A DNA stretch of 64,000 nt, from contig NZ_AP018227.1 in NCBI RefSeq assembly GCF_002368095.1, positions 3,967,796 to 4,031,795 of the forward strand. Reading direction: 5' to 3'. Source of the DNA: Calothrix parasitica NIES-267 (lineage in GTDB: Bacteria > Cyanobacteriota > Cyanobacteriia > Cyanobacteriales > Nostocaceae). The notes under the pieces were generated by a model. The model saw only the letters and a program-made list of their open reading frames with translations. It ran no database searches and was not told where the DNA came from. Below, piece after piece: positions 53,685 through 62,808 of this stretch. Positions within the stretch are counted from its first letter, which is position 1. Every line of letters begins with the position of its first letter. The position numbers were made by a program, and so were the translations under genes.

Positions 53685-54974
53685 ATGACTCACTACGGTA
53701 TTCTCTGTCCCCCTGCAATAGGTCATCTTAATCCCATATGTGCTTTAGGAAACGAATTAAAGCGTCGAGGTCATCGTGTCACCCTATTCCAAGTTCCAGA
53801 AATGGAGAACAAGCTAAACACAGCTGGATTGGAGTTTTATCCAGTTGGAGCAGCAGATTTTGAACCTGGAGAAGTAGCGAAATTTTACAAGGAATTGGGA
53901 GAAAAATCTGGAATCTCCGGTCTGAAAGTGATAATTGAATTCTTTAACAAAGAAATTGAGATGCATTTCCGGGAACTTCCAGAGGTTCTAAAACAAGCTG
54001 GTGTGGAAGCGCTAGTGGTGGATCAAACGACATATGCGGGTGGAACCGTAGCTGATTTTTTGGGTCTTCCCTATGTAACAGTATGTAACGCTCTGTTAAT
54101 AAATCGAGAAGAAGGCGTTCCGCCCTATTTCACTAGTTGGACTTATAATCCAGCTTGGTGGGCGCGTTTACGGAATAGTCTGGGAATTTCTTTACTCAAT
54201 CGTCTTGGAAATCCGATTTGGGAAGCTGTGCAAAACCAACGTCGTCAATGGAATTTAGAACCCTACGTTGACCGCAATAATTTAGGCTCAAATTTAGCTC
54301 AAATATGTCAGCTACCTCCAGGATATGACTTTCCAAGAGAGAAGTTAGCTAAATGGTTTCATTATGTAGGACCTTTACAAGACCCTTCAAGGAATGAGCC
54401 TATATCGTTTTCAATTCCTTTTCCTTTTGAAAAGTTGACAGGTCAGCCTTTAATTTACGCAGCTTTAGGAACTCTACAGAATCGCAAACCAGAAATTTTT
54501 GAATGTATAGCACAAGCTTGTGTGGATGTGGAAGCACAATTGGTTATTTCGTTAGGAATTCCAGATAGTAAAGATTACGATATTAAGTTACCAGGTTCGC
54601 CAATAGTTGTACCTTTTGCTCCACAACAACAGTTAATTGATAAAGCTGCTTTAGTGGTTACCCATGCAGGTATGAATACAACTTTAGGAGCATTAAGTAG
54701 TGGTGTACCGATGGTAGCAATTCCGATTACCAGCGAACAACCCGGAATTGCAAGTCGTACAGCTTGGAGTGGTGCTGGGGAGGCTATTGCTTTGAAAAAA
54801 TTGACTGTTGCGAAATTACGAGAAGCTATTAAGCGGGTATTAACAGAAGATTCTTATAAACAAAATGCTCTTAGATTACAAACAGCAATTCGTAATTCTG
54901 GAGGTGTTCAACGTGCTGCTGATATTATTGAAGAAGCTGTATCTACAAAGGAACCAGTATTAGTAAATAGATAA
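53685..54974 (+). CDS. GT1-family (MGT-type) glycosyltransferase
   Basis: 429 residues, GT-B fold. N-terminal acceptor domain with GHLNPICALGNELKRRGHRV. Donor domain with the UGT signature VVPFAPQQQLIDKAALVVTH, then AGMNTTLGALSSGVPMVAIP and SEQPGIASRT. This group glycosylates small molecules such as macrolides, carotenoids (CrtX) and sterols. The start ATG follows a weak GGGAG. It is followed by a GT11 gene on the same strand. Confidence 0.85.
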   Translation: MTHYGILCPPAIGHLNPICALGNELKRRGHRVTLFQVPEMENKLNTAGLEFYPVGAADFEPGEVAKFYKELGEKSGISGLKVIIEFFNKEIEMHFRELPEVLKQAGVEALVVDQTTYAGGTVADFLGLPYVTVCNALLINREEGVPPYFTSWTYNPAWWARLRNSLGISLLNRLGNPIWEAVQNQRRQWNLEPYVDRNNLGSNLAQICQLPPGYDFPREKLAKWFHYVGPLQDPSRNEPISFSIPFPFEKLTGQPLIYAALGTLQNRKPEIFECIAQACVDVEAQLVISLGIPDSKDYDIKLPGSPIVVPFAPQQQLIDKAALVVTHAGMNTTLGALSSGVPMVAIPITSEQPGIASRTAWSGAGEAIALKKLTVAKLREAIKRVLTEDSYKQNALRLQTAIRNSGGVQRAADIIEEAVSTKEPVLVNR

Positions 54975-55084
54975 CAACATCAGATTTTTTTTCATGTTAT
55001 GAAGCGAAGTTAAGACCCTGTAATTGAAAATTATTTCTGTACTAATAAATATTAGTCAATAGTAATTTGAGATTTCAGGGTTTT

Positions 55085-56332
55085 ATGTCAAAAGATAAAT
55101 ATGCTACTAAACCAGAGACGGATAAAGGGTTTAGCGTTTTTAAAACTTTTAAACAAGATGCAGATGAAATTAAAATAAATTCTAATGATAATACTATAAA
55201 CTCTGACGAAGATGTTATTAGTATGTCATCTTTGGGTGATTTAGGAAGGTTTGGAAATCAGCTATTACAATATGCTTTCTTAAGAGTCTGTGCTGAAAAA
55301 ACTAATTCTAAAATGGAATGCTCTCCTTGGATAGGACAAACTTTATTTGGACTTGAGGATGCACCGATTTCTAGACGTTTACCTTTAGCTGTGGAAAAAT
55401 CATATTATGGTCCTAATCTTTTTGATTACCTTCCTGAATTTATTCCTTATATAGAAAAACTATCGCATCAAAATAGTTTTCGGATTCCAGGGGAAGAATT
55501 TATTGAAAGTAATTTAACTAATGTTGATTTGTGGGGATATTTCCAAGTTCACACTCATTATTTACAGCCATATAAAGAAGATATACGTTCTTGGTTTGAA
55601 CCTGTCAGCGATTTAAAATCTTCGTTATTAGATGGATTAGAAATTCTTCGTTCTCAGGGAAAAACAATAGTTGCTGTCCATGTTCGACGAGGTGATTTTT
55701 TCTCAGTTCCGATGGCTGGGTTTACTCTAGTAATTCCTTCAAAATGGTGGTGTAATTGGCTCGAAAGTATCTGGGATGAGTTGGAAAATCCGGTTCTGTT
55801 TCTGTGTAGCGATGATTTAGATAGCGTAATTGATGATTTTAAAAAGTTTTCACCGATTACCTATAGAGATTTAGATATTCAGTTACCAGAAAGGTTTCAA
55901 GATTTAGATATTGGGTTTTACACTGACTTTTTCTTATTGAGCAATTGTGATGTAGTTGGTATTAGTAATAGCATATTTAGTTTTACGGCTTGTATGTTGA
56001 ACGAACAAGCTACAAAATTTGTTCGTCCCACCTGGAATTTCTCTCAAAAGTTTGAAGAATTTGACCCTTGGAACAGCGTACCATTGCTACATATAGGAGA
56101 CCCGATAAAACCCAAATCTTTCAAGAGTTATGGTGAAGCTGTTTACACAACTCGGATTACTCAAGGGATATGGGGAATGCTCAAATTTATCTTCATTTAT
56201 TATCCTAAAAATTCTTTAAAAACCTGGATTATTCGAGCTTATTTAGGATACCAAATTCAAGGGGTTTGGGGTGTTTTGAAAAGTTTTCTATATACATTAG
56301 GTTGGCGCAATATTTGGAAACAGAATAGCTAA
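55085..56332 (+). CDS. Family 11 glycosyltransferase (fucosyltransferase-like)
   Basis: 415 residues from the ATG at 55085 (an in-frame TTG at 55067 is less likely). GT11 motifs: SLGDLGRFGNQLLQYAFLRV near residue 60 (GxxGNQLFQYA), VAVHVRRGDFF (HxRRGD, donor binding) and DFFLLSNCDVVGISNSIFSF (motif III). Such enzymes usually add fucose in alpha-1,2 linkage. The first 40 residues are Lys/Asp-rich and disordered. The C-terminal 60 residues have repeats of GIWGMLKF/GVWGVLKS type helices, perhaps for membrane contact. It follows the GT1 gene by 110 bp on the same strand. Confidence 0.8.
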   Translation: MSKDKYATKPETDKGFSVFKTFKQDADEIKINSNDNTINSDEDVISMSSLGDLGRFGNQLLQYAFLRVCAEKTNSKMECSPWIGQTLFGLEDAPISRRLPLAVEKSYYGPNLFDYLPEFIPYIEKLSHQNSFRIPGEEFIESNLTNVDLWGYFQVHTHYLQPYKEDIRSWFEPVSDLKSSLLDGLEILRSQGKTIVAVHVRRGDFFSVPMAGFTLVIPSKWWCNWLESIWDELENPVLFLCSDDLDSVIDDFKKFSPITYRDLDIQLPERFQDLDIGFYTDFFLLSNCDVVGISNSIFSFTACMLNEQATKFVRPTWNFSQKFEEFDPWNSVPLLHIGDPIKPKSFKSYGEAVYTTRITQGIWGMLKFIFIYYPKNSLKTWIIRAYLGYQIQGVWGVLKSFLYTLGWRNIWKQNS

Positions 56333-56402
56333 GCTTTGAAAATCAGAATTAGGATAAGCAAGTAGAGAGTAAGGTTTACTTTTATATCAGGGGATAAATA
56401 GT

Positions 56403-57710
56403 TTATTTTGATTGATTACAAACATCAGAAATAATATAAATCATGTCATCTGCCAATTTTTCTATAGTTTCATTACTAATTGAAGGTTGAGAAAACATAA
56501 AATTCAACAGCATTTGTTCTCGAAACGTAGAAACAGCAGCAGCAAACACTCCTCCAAATGCTGATTGTGCTGGAACAAAGCTAATTTCTTCTAATTCATA
56601 CTGACCGTAATTATGGGGAATCTTAATTCTACCGATATTAGTTAGAGCAGCACTAACTGCTGATTTATAAGGATTTTTAAGAAAAGATTTCATAATGCTT
56701 TTAAAGGTAAATATTTGTCTAAAAGCTTCCTCATTTGCTAAACCTTTTTCTAATTTTAGTTTGATATCTCGTGCTAAATCCCAGAACTTATCGTTTACTT
56801 GAAAATTGTGAAAAGAAAGAACAGCAGAAGCTATTGCACCTAAATTATCGCTACTTATTTGCGGTTGCAAACGCGAACGTAAGTTCACAGATGAGCGAAA
56901 GCTGAAATTATTATTTTTGGTTTGATTATTAGTTTTGTTCGCAACTGCAAACAACATTGCAGCACCTAAAGCAGCTTGTACTGTAGTTTTTTGTTGTCTA
57001 CAAACTTCTAGCAAGCGTTTAGTTAATTCTGAATCAAGCTTTTTATGCACCATACCACAGCTACGAGATTCTAAAGGCACGCTTTTTTCAAAATCTACAG
57101 TTATAGGTTTATATTTTAATAATTGTAATTTCAAGTATAATAAATAAAAAATATTATTGATTTTTCCAGTAAAAGCCTGGATTGATTTCGGTATTAGTTT
57201 ATCAATAATAGGTAATTGAGGTAACGGATTAATATTAGTTTGCGCTTTTCCTTTAATAATATTTTGACAATTAGTTAATATTTGAGAATGTAATTGAATG
57301 CATGATGAAGCATCTGCGATAGCATGGTGGATGGTTGTAATCAGATAGCAAATATTTTCTTCTCCATCAAATTTAATAAGTAAAACCCTCAGCAAATTTT
57401 TATCACTAGCAATTTTTTGATTTAGTTCTTCGATAACAACTTCTTTCCATTGTTCTATCTGCTGCTTATTCATAACAGATAATGGAATTTGTTCTGCTCC
57501 TGCTTCAAACCAAAAGCTATTTGATTTCGCTACAATACGAGCATTAAGTAAAGGATGATGAACCTGAATAATATCAATCGCTTGTCTAAGTAATTCTTCA
57601 TCAATAATTCCTTTAATGCGGCTAATTGTAACTATATGAAAAGAAGCTGCAAGATTATTTAAAATTTCCATTGCTTGCTCGTGAGCAGCAAGTTTTCTAT
57701 TTTCTAACAT
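56403..57710 (-). CDS. Condensation/PapA-type acyltransferase
   Basis: 435 residues from the ATG at 57710, which has GGGAG eight bases before it. The catalytic motif HHxxxDA is in ITTIHHAIADASSCIQLHSQ (canonical HHxxxDG). The first half opens with AHEQAMEILNNLAASFHIVT, typical of stand-alone condensation-like acyltransferases (PapA5, alcohol acetyltransferase). The second half has FRSSVNLRSRLQPQISSDNL and NIGRIKIPHNYG, where DFGWG-like residues are expected. It probably moves an acyl group to an alcohol or sugar hydroxyl. It faces the two glycosyltransferases with a 70-bp convergent gap. Confidence 0.75.
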   Translation of the reverse strand: MLENRKLAAHEQAMEILNNLAASFHIVTISRIKGIIDEELLRQAIDIIQVHHPLLNARIVAKSNSFWFEAGAEQIPLSVMNKQQIEQWKEVVIEELNQKIASDKNLLRVLLIKFDGEENICYLITTIHHAIADASSCIQLHSQILTNCQNIIKGKAQTNINPLPQLPIIDKLIPKSIQAFTGKINNIFYLLYLKLQLLKYKPITVDFEKSVPLESRSCGMVHKKLDSELTKRLLEVCRQQKTTVQAALGAAMLFAVANKTNNQTKNNNFSFRSSVNLRSRLQPQISSDNLGAIASAVLSFHNFQVNDKFWDLARDIKLKLEKGLANEEAFRQIFTFKSIMKSFLKNPYKSAVSAALTNIGRIKIPHNYGQYELEEISFVPAQSAFGGVFAAAVSTFREQMLLNFMFSQPSISNETIEKLADDMIYIISDVCNQSK

Positions 57711-57769
57711 TAGAAAAACTCCCAACTTTAATTCACCACTCTTAACTCTTAACTCCTAACTCCTAACTC

Positions 57770-58582
57770 TCAAATTAACTCTTGAATTTTTTCTGGAGTT
57801 AATTCTTCGACGTTACCTAAAACTATTGTTGCTCCAGCTTTTTTGAGTGACTCTGTATAAGCTTCGCGTTTTTGTGCTGTTTCCTGTACGTGAGGTGGTA
57901 ATACTCCGACAGCAATCCAAGTGCGATTGGATTCAAGATTTCGCGCTTTTTCTACAGTGTACATATCGGCTACAGTATCCCCGACATAAATCACTGGTGG
58001 AGAATTATTAATATTATCAACGGGATTATCAACAACATTTTCAAGTAGCTTAAGTGTAGAAAATAATCCGGTAGGGTCTGGTTTTCCTGGAGCATCTTCC
58101 ATCGCAATTAATACTGGAGATTTTAAGCTAAGACGCTGTTGTAAAACATAGGTTGCTGAAGCACGAGTAGCTCCACTGAAAAAACCCCAGAGAATTCCAG
58201 CTTCGGTAAGTTTATTCAAGTAGCTAGATTCTAATAATAAAGGTTCGTCACAAATATATCCCGTTAGATTATTAGGGTCGCTACCTCGATAACGGGATTG
58301 AAAAAAGTCAACTATCGAGTTGTAATCAAGTTTTACTTGTTCGCGAGATTGTCCTTGAGCTTCAAAGTAACGATAAATTAACTCTTGAGAACCTTCCCAA
58401 TCATTATTCCATATGCCTTCAGACTTCAGACGGTCGATATCATCTGCACTAGGACGATATGCTTGTGCTGTAAATTGCTCTACAGTATCCGCTAGCGCTC
58501 GTCGGTAGGAACCCGATACATCTCGGATTACACCATCAATATCAAATACAATAATTGCTGGAGTTGAATTTTCTTGACTCAC
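57770..58582 (-). CDS. HAD-family hydrolase
   Basis: 270 residues. HAD motif I is VFDIDGVIRDVSGSYRRALA (DxDGV), motif II GFFSGATRAS, motif III lysine in DAPGKPDPTG, motif IV VIYVGDTVADMYTVEK. Cap insert between motifs I and II. It matches the HAD subfamily hyp1 (TIGR01548) common in cyanobacteria, with no fixed substrate. On the same strand, 59 bp upstream of the acyltransferase, so it may be co-transcribed. Confidence 0.8.
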   Translation of the reverse strand: MSQENSTPAIIVFDIDGVIRDVSGSYRRALADTVEQFTAQAYRPSADDIDRLKSEGIWNNDWEGSQELIYRYFEAQGQSREQVKLDYNSIVDFFQSRYRGSDPNNLTGYICDEPLLLESSYLNKLTEAGILWGFFSGATRASATYVLQQRLSLKSPVLIAMEDAPGKPDPTGLFSTLKLLENVVDNPVDNINNSPPVIYVGDTVADMYTVEKARNLESNRTWIAVGVLPPHVQETAQKREAYTESLKKAGATIVLGNVEELTPEKIQELI

Positions 58583-58589
58583 GATTTTT

Positions 58590-58725
58590 TCAGTTAACAG
58601 TCACAGTTAACAGTTAACAGCAATCAGCGACCGGTGACTAGTTATCAGTGATGAGTTAGGAGTTAGGAGTTATTCTCCCCATCTCCCCATCTCCCAATCT
58701 CCCCTCTTCCCCCTCTCATCCAAAT
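58590..58725. repeat. Short tandem repeats upstream of the HAD gene
   Basis: CAGTTAACAGTCACAGTTAACAGTTAACAG units at 58591-58621, GTTAGGA at 58656-58668, then TCTCCCCA octamers at about 58675-58710. They lie between the divergent HAD hydrolase and PSRP-3 genes. Confidence 0.8.
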
Positions 58726-58792
58726 TGCTCACATGGTAAGGTAATAAGTTAAAATAGGCGATTACTGTTGTTATTAATGGTTGCTGAAATAT

Positions 58793-59122
58793 ATGGAAGA
58801 GCAAAATCAAACTCAAGAGCTATTGTCCAAGTTTATTTTGAAGATTCTGTGGTTGGATGATAATGTGGCTTTGGCTGTTGACCAGGTAGTAGGTAAGGGT
58901 TTTAGCCCTTTAACAAAATACTTTTTCTGGCCCCGGACTGATGCTTGGGAAGAGTTGAAAAATGAATTAGAGTCAAAGCACTGGATTGGTGAAGTAGAAC
59001 GAGTTGAGTTGCTCAATAAGGCTACTGAAGTTATTAATTATTGGCAAGAAGAAGGTAAGAGACGACCAATGACTGAAGCTCAAGGTAAATTCCCTGAAGT
59101 TATCTTTACTGGTAGTAATTAG
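58793..59122 (+). CDS. ycf65: Ribosomal protein PSRP-3 (Ycf65)
   Basis: 109 residues from the ATG at 58793 (a TTG 12 bp upstream is less likely). PSRP-3/Ycf65 is a small-subunit ribosomal protein of cyanobacteria and chloroplasts. The core [40 protein letters not shown] and a [20 protein letters not shown]-like helix are diagnostic. Monocistronic; a hairpin 227 bp downstream may end the transcript. Confidence 0.9.
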   Translation: MEEQNQTQELLSKFILKILWLDDNVALAVDQVVGKGFSPLTKYFFWPRTDAWEELKNELESKHWIGEVERVELLNKATEVINYWQEEGKRRPMTEAQGKFPEVIFTGSN

Positions 59123-59209
59123 AACCGTATTATTTTATTTCCCATTGCTAATTCCCGTTTGAATTCTTGCTAGTTCCTTTGATATAGCTAGTGGGAGCGT
59201 CTCGCTCTC

Positions 59210-59312
59210 TATACTGACAGTTAGCAACCAAATTTATTGGCAGTTAGCGACCAAGTTATACTGACAGTTAGCCACTAAGTTATACTGACAGTTAGCGACT
59301 GAAATGGTCGCA
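59210..59312. repeat. Four direct repeats of about 24 bp
   Basis: TATACTGACAGTTAGCNACN recurs with CAGTTAGC at 59218, 59241, 59265 and 59289, a spacing of 23-24 bp. It is not one of the heptamer families of the window. It lies downstream of PSRP-3, near a GCGAC/GTCGC stem (59294-59311). Confidence 0.7.
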
Positions 59313-59348
59313 CTACCAACATCCGTCAAAATTTATGTCATCGAATAC

Positions 59349-59381
59349 AAGAAACCCGATTTTTGAAAAACCGGGTTTCTT
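59349..59381. terminator. Hairpin with U-rich end
   Basis: AAGAAACCCG-A-TTTTT-G-AAAAA-C-CGGGTTTCTT, a nearly perfect stem followed by TTTG. The best candidate terminator for PSRP-3, although 227 bp past its stop. The same GAAACCCG arm occurs at 1799. Confidence 0.6.
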
Positions 59382-59756
59382 TGTTTGCAAAATTAACAAC
59401 TAAGTCAAGTTCTTACTAAGTAAGAGAAAATACTTAATAACATAAACGTAGCAAAAACGTAATTGCTCAATATATTTAACTCACTTTATCAAGTTTAATT
59501 ACGTGTCATATGAAATATGTATTTTAAGTGTATGCACTGAAGCAGAAAGTATAATATGGTTGCAATATAGTTAACAGATACTAATGCAAAAGGTAATTGT
59601 AAGTTACTTTATTCAGGTATTAGAAATCAAAGAGAAATTACTGGATCAAAACCGTAATGGTAGATAACCAGTTAATTCCTATGTGAAAAATCACATAAAA
59701 AGAAAAATATACATTTATTTTTTTAGTACAAACAGGTCACTGGGGAAAAGATAGCC

Positions 59757-60392
59757 GTGATTCAGATATTTGGAAATTTTCTAGAAAATTTATTTAGTAA
59801 AGATAATCTGGAAAAAGCTCAAGTTTTCGGTGATTATGTGGAAAGACCACAACAAGACGAACATTTAACTGTAGGCTTTTCTCCATCATCTATTCCCATA
59901 AGGAAACGTTGGCGTAATAATGGTTTATCAGCGGATTATGTCGCTAATTATTTAGCTACATTTTTTCCAATTAAAACTGATGAACCTGACAGTATAGATA
60001 AGTTAGCAGAAATGAAAAGTGCTGTTAGCTATATCGCAAATGAATTGTTAGAAAATTCAATGAAATATACTGACACAACTACACTATATCCAATCACATT
60101 ACATACTCAGATAGAAAATAATAAAATTCGACTATTTGTTGATAATAGTATTCTCGCTTCACAAGCAGAAAATTTTCAGAAATTTATTGATGAATTACTA
60201 AATTCTGACCCTGATGAGCTTTTCGTTCGTAAATTAGAAGAAAATGCTGAAGAGGAAAATAGTACTAGTTCTGGTTTAGGTTTTTTGACAATGATTAATG
60301 ATTATTCTGCCAAGCTTGGCTGGAAATTTGATATTGTCGAAAAAGAATCTCCAGTGATGACTGTTACAACTATGGTTGAATTAGCTGTTTAG
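59757..60392 (+). CDS. slr1658-type partner-switching regulator (HATPase-like)
   Basis: 211 residues from a GTG at 59757. It resembles the slr1658-superfamily regulators of cyanobacteria: LTVGFSPSSIPIRKRWRNNG, SADYVANYLATF, then SYIANELLENSMKYTD (N box) and SSGLGFLTMINDYSAKLGW (G2 box). The usual DxGxG G1 box is not evident (LFVDNSILAS), so kinase activity is uncertain. The first 17 residues (IQIFGNFLENLFSKDNL) look like a duplicate of the next segment (AQVFGDYVERPQQDEHL). It lies 58 bp before the STAS-like gene, so an operon. Confidence 0.75.
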   Translation: MIQIFGNFLENLFSKDNLEKAQVFGDYVERPQQDEHLTVGFSPSSIPIRKRWRNNGLSADYVANYLATFFPIKTDEPDSIDKLAEMKSAVSYIANELLENSMKYTDTTTLYPITLHTQIENNKIRLFVDNSILASQAENFQKFIDELLNSDPDELFVRKLEENAEEENSTSSGLGFLTMINDYSAKLGWKFDIVEKESPVMTVTTMVELAV

Positions 60393-60450
60393 ACTATTTA
60401 TTTACTAATATTTCATCTACAAACAGGTTGGATATAAGGAGCTTTAGAAA

Positions 60451-60795
60451 ATGCAAGTTAAGGGTGATAACTATAACGTTTGGTACGATAAAAATAATGG
60501 TGCAATTAATTTTGATGGCGCATTAAGACTGACTGGAATGCAAGATTATGCACCTATTTTAAAGTTATTAAATGAGATAGCTTCAACTGAACCACCTAAT
60601 ATGGTTCTTAATTTACAAAGTTTGGAATTTCTCAATAGTTCGGGAATTAGCATGTTATCTAAATTTGTGATTGGCATGCGAAAGAAAAAGTCAATTCAGA
60701 TGAAAATTCTTGGTTCTAATAGTATTCCTTGGCAAGGTAAATCATTAAAGAACCTACAGCGGTTAATGCCGGGTTTAACTCTAGATATAGTATAG
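60451..60795 (+). CDS. slr1659-type STAS-like antagonist
   Basis: 114 residues. The segment MVLNLQSLEFLNSSGISMLS has the NSSG phosphoacceptor pattern of STAS anti-sigma antagonists (canonical DSSG), followed by KKSIQMKILGSNSIPWQGKS and NLQRLMPGLTLDIV. It should be the phosphorylated substrate of the gene before it and be dephosphorylated by the SpoIIE-type phosphatase after it. Starts 8 nt after AAGGAG. Confidence 0.8.
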   Translation: MQVKGDNYNVWYDKNNGAINFDGALRLTGMQDYAPILKLLNEIASTEPPNMVLNLQSLEFLNSSGISMLSKFVIGMRKKKSIQMKILGSNSIPWQGKSLKNLQRLMPGLTLDIV

Positions 60796-61141
60796 ATATA
60801 CAATAAGTTTTTTCTTAAGAGCATATAAGATTTTATTTTGTTTTATCTGTTGAAGTATAGCTAGATAAATTTAAATAAAAAATACTTTAGAACAGCTATA
60901 GAGTAAAAATAAATCGTAAATAATAACGAATTGCTTATTCTATATTAAGTATTTCCAACAGTTGTCAGGAAACCAAAGGATAATATTAGATAGTAATTAT
61001 TGACATAAAAACTTTTTGTAACAAATAGATTTACTGTTGAAAGCTAGTTAACTATCAGTTTTTGAGTATACATGAATATTCTTTATATTGTAAATTTATA
61101 AATTTATTTGTATCTATTTTTACAACGTTTGAAGGATTGCC
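60796..61141. other. Gene-free stretch before the phosphatase gene
   Basis: 346 bp, AT-rich, between the STAS-like gene and the SpoIIE phosphatase gene. No gene, hairpin or repeat is seen. It may contain a separate promoter for the phosphatase and the fused regulator. Confidence 0.5.
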
Positions 61142-62746
61142 ATGTTTAAAAAAATTTCTTCAAAAATAAGTATAAAAAGCATGAAAGATAAAAATAGTAA
61201 AAATTTTATAAAAACTATATTTAGTCAAAAAAAATATAGACCTCTTCTGATTTCAGCCGCACTGTTTTTGTGTTTTGATTTAGGAGTTTTGATTCCTAAC
61301 TATATTGTTTCTACATTGCTAAAAAAAGATGCAGTTAGTATCAATTTGGCGGGAAGGCAAAGAATGCTTTCTCAAAAAATGACAAAATCGCTATTAGAAG
61401 TAAATAATAAATGGACAGAAGCTGATTCTTTTAAACAGCCTCAAGAAGAATTAAGAAAGTCTTATGAGTTATTTGATGACACTATTAGTGCTTTTCAAAC
61501 AGGAAAAAGTATTAAAGGTGCTGATGGCGAAGCTATATATTTAAAAGCAGTAGAAACTGAGAAGGGAAGGCAAATTCTTGAAGAAGCTTTAAAAATTTGG
61601 AACCCTTATAAAGAAAAGCTCCAGCCAATTTTAATAGCAGATAAATCAATTAATTTAGAAGACTTACAACCTGCTGTTGCATATGCGAGAGAAAATAATC
61701 TTAAGCTTCTCGCTTTGATGAATGACTTAACTATCGAACAAGAAAAAGTTGCTCAAACAAAAAGTGGATATTTGCAACTTATTCAGCTTGTAGGAATGGC
61801 TTTAGCCTTAGCAAACTTTTTTATTCTCTTATCCCGCAGTTTTAATCGCTTACAAATATCAGATCAAGAACTTCAAACGGCTAATTCACAAATTCTTCAG
61901 CTTAACGAACGCTTACAAGCTGATAACGTTCGCTTAAAATCTGAATTAGATATTACTAAACGCTTACAACGAATGATTTTACCCAAGTCTTCGGAATTAG
62001 AGTCTGTTGAGGGTCTAGATATTGCTGGGTATATGGAACCTGCGGATGAAGTTGGTGGGGATTATTATGATGTTCTTAATGTTGATGGAAATGTAAAAAT
62101 TGGTATTGGTGACGTAACCGGACATGGTTTGGAAAGCGGAATGCTGATGTTGATGGTACAAACTGCTGTTCGTACTCTCCAAGAAGTTGAAGAAACCAAT
62201 CCAGTGAGGTTTATGGATATTTTAAACCGCACTATTTACAAAAATATTCAGCGTATGGATTCGGCTAAGAATCTGACTCTATCTCTAATTGACTACAGTG
62301 ATGGGGAAATCAAATTAAGTGGACAACATGAGGAAGTTATTGTAGTACGTAGCAATGGTGAACTGGAACTTTTGGACACTACAGACCTCGGTTTCCCTAT
62401 CGGTTTAGATGATGAAATTGCCGATTTTGTTGCTGAGCTGAAGATAAAGTTAGATGCTGGTGATGTAGCAGTACTCTTCACAGACGGAATTACCGAAGCT
62501 GAAGATATTCATGGAAAACTCTATGGTATCGAGAAACTTTGCGAAGTTATCAAGCAAAATCGTCATTTGAGTTCTGCTGAAATAAAAGACGCTGTAATTG
62601 AAGATGTACGTTCGCACATTGGTTTACAAGAAGTCTTTGATGATATCACGCTGTTGGTATTGAAGCAGAAGGATAGTAGTTCTCCTTTTAATCAGTTGAA
62701 TTCAGAACAAATAGAAGAACAATTACAAACGATTCCTAGCGCTTAA
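61142..62746 (+). CDS. SpoIIE-type PP2C phosphatase with a PilJ-like sensor domain
   Basis: 534 residues. A membrane helix at about 40-58 (PLLISAALFLCFDLGVLIPN) starts a periplasmic sensor with INLAGRQRMLSQKMTKSLLE, the type IV pili/NarX-like motif. A second helix (YLQLIQLVGMALALANFFIL) near 220 is followed by a coiled coil (SDQELQTANSQILQLNERLQ) and the PP2C domain (DIAGYMEPADEVGGDYYDVL; IGIGDVTGHGLESGMLMLMV; AVLFTDGITEAEDIHG) with its metal-binding aspartates. It probably dephosphorylates the STAS-like proteins encoded on both sides. RBS GAAGGA before the ATG. Confidence 0.88.
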   Translation: MFKKISSKISIKSMKDKNSKNFIKTIFSQKKYRPLLISAALFLCFDLGVLIPNYIVSTLLKKDAVSINLAGRQRMLSQKMTKSLLEVNNKWTEADSFKQPQEELRKSYELFDDTISAFQTGKSIKGADGEAIYLKAVETEKGRQILEEALKIWNPYKEKLQPILIADKSINLEDLQPAVAYARENNLKLLALMNDLTIEQEKVAQTKSGYLQLIQLVGMALALANFFILLSRSFNRLQISDQELQTANSQILQLNERLQADNVRLKSELDITKRLQRMILPKSSELESVEGLDIAGYMEPADEVGGDYYDVLNVDGNVKIGIGDVTGHGLESGMLMLMVQTAVRTLQEVEETNPVRFMDILNRTIYKNIQRMDSAKNLTLSLIDYSDGEIKLSGQHEEVIVVRSNGELELLDTTDLGFPIGLDDEIADFVAELKIKLDAGDVAVLFTDGITEAEDIHGKLYGIEKLCEVIKQNRHLSSAEIKDAVIEDVRSHIGLQEVFDDITLLVLKQKDSSSPFNQLNSEQIEEQLQTIPSA

Positions 62747-62808
62747 TAATTAGCTTCTTTAATTAACAAATTTATCGGTACAAATTTATAAGAGAGGAAA
62801 AGATAGCG

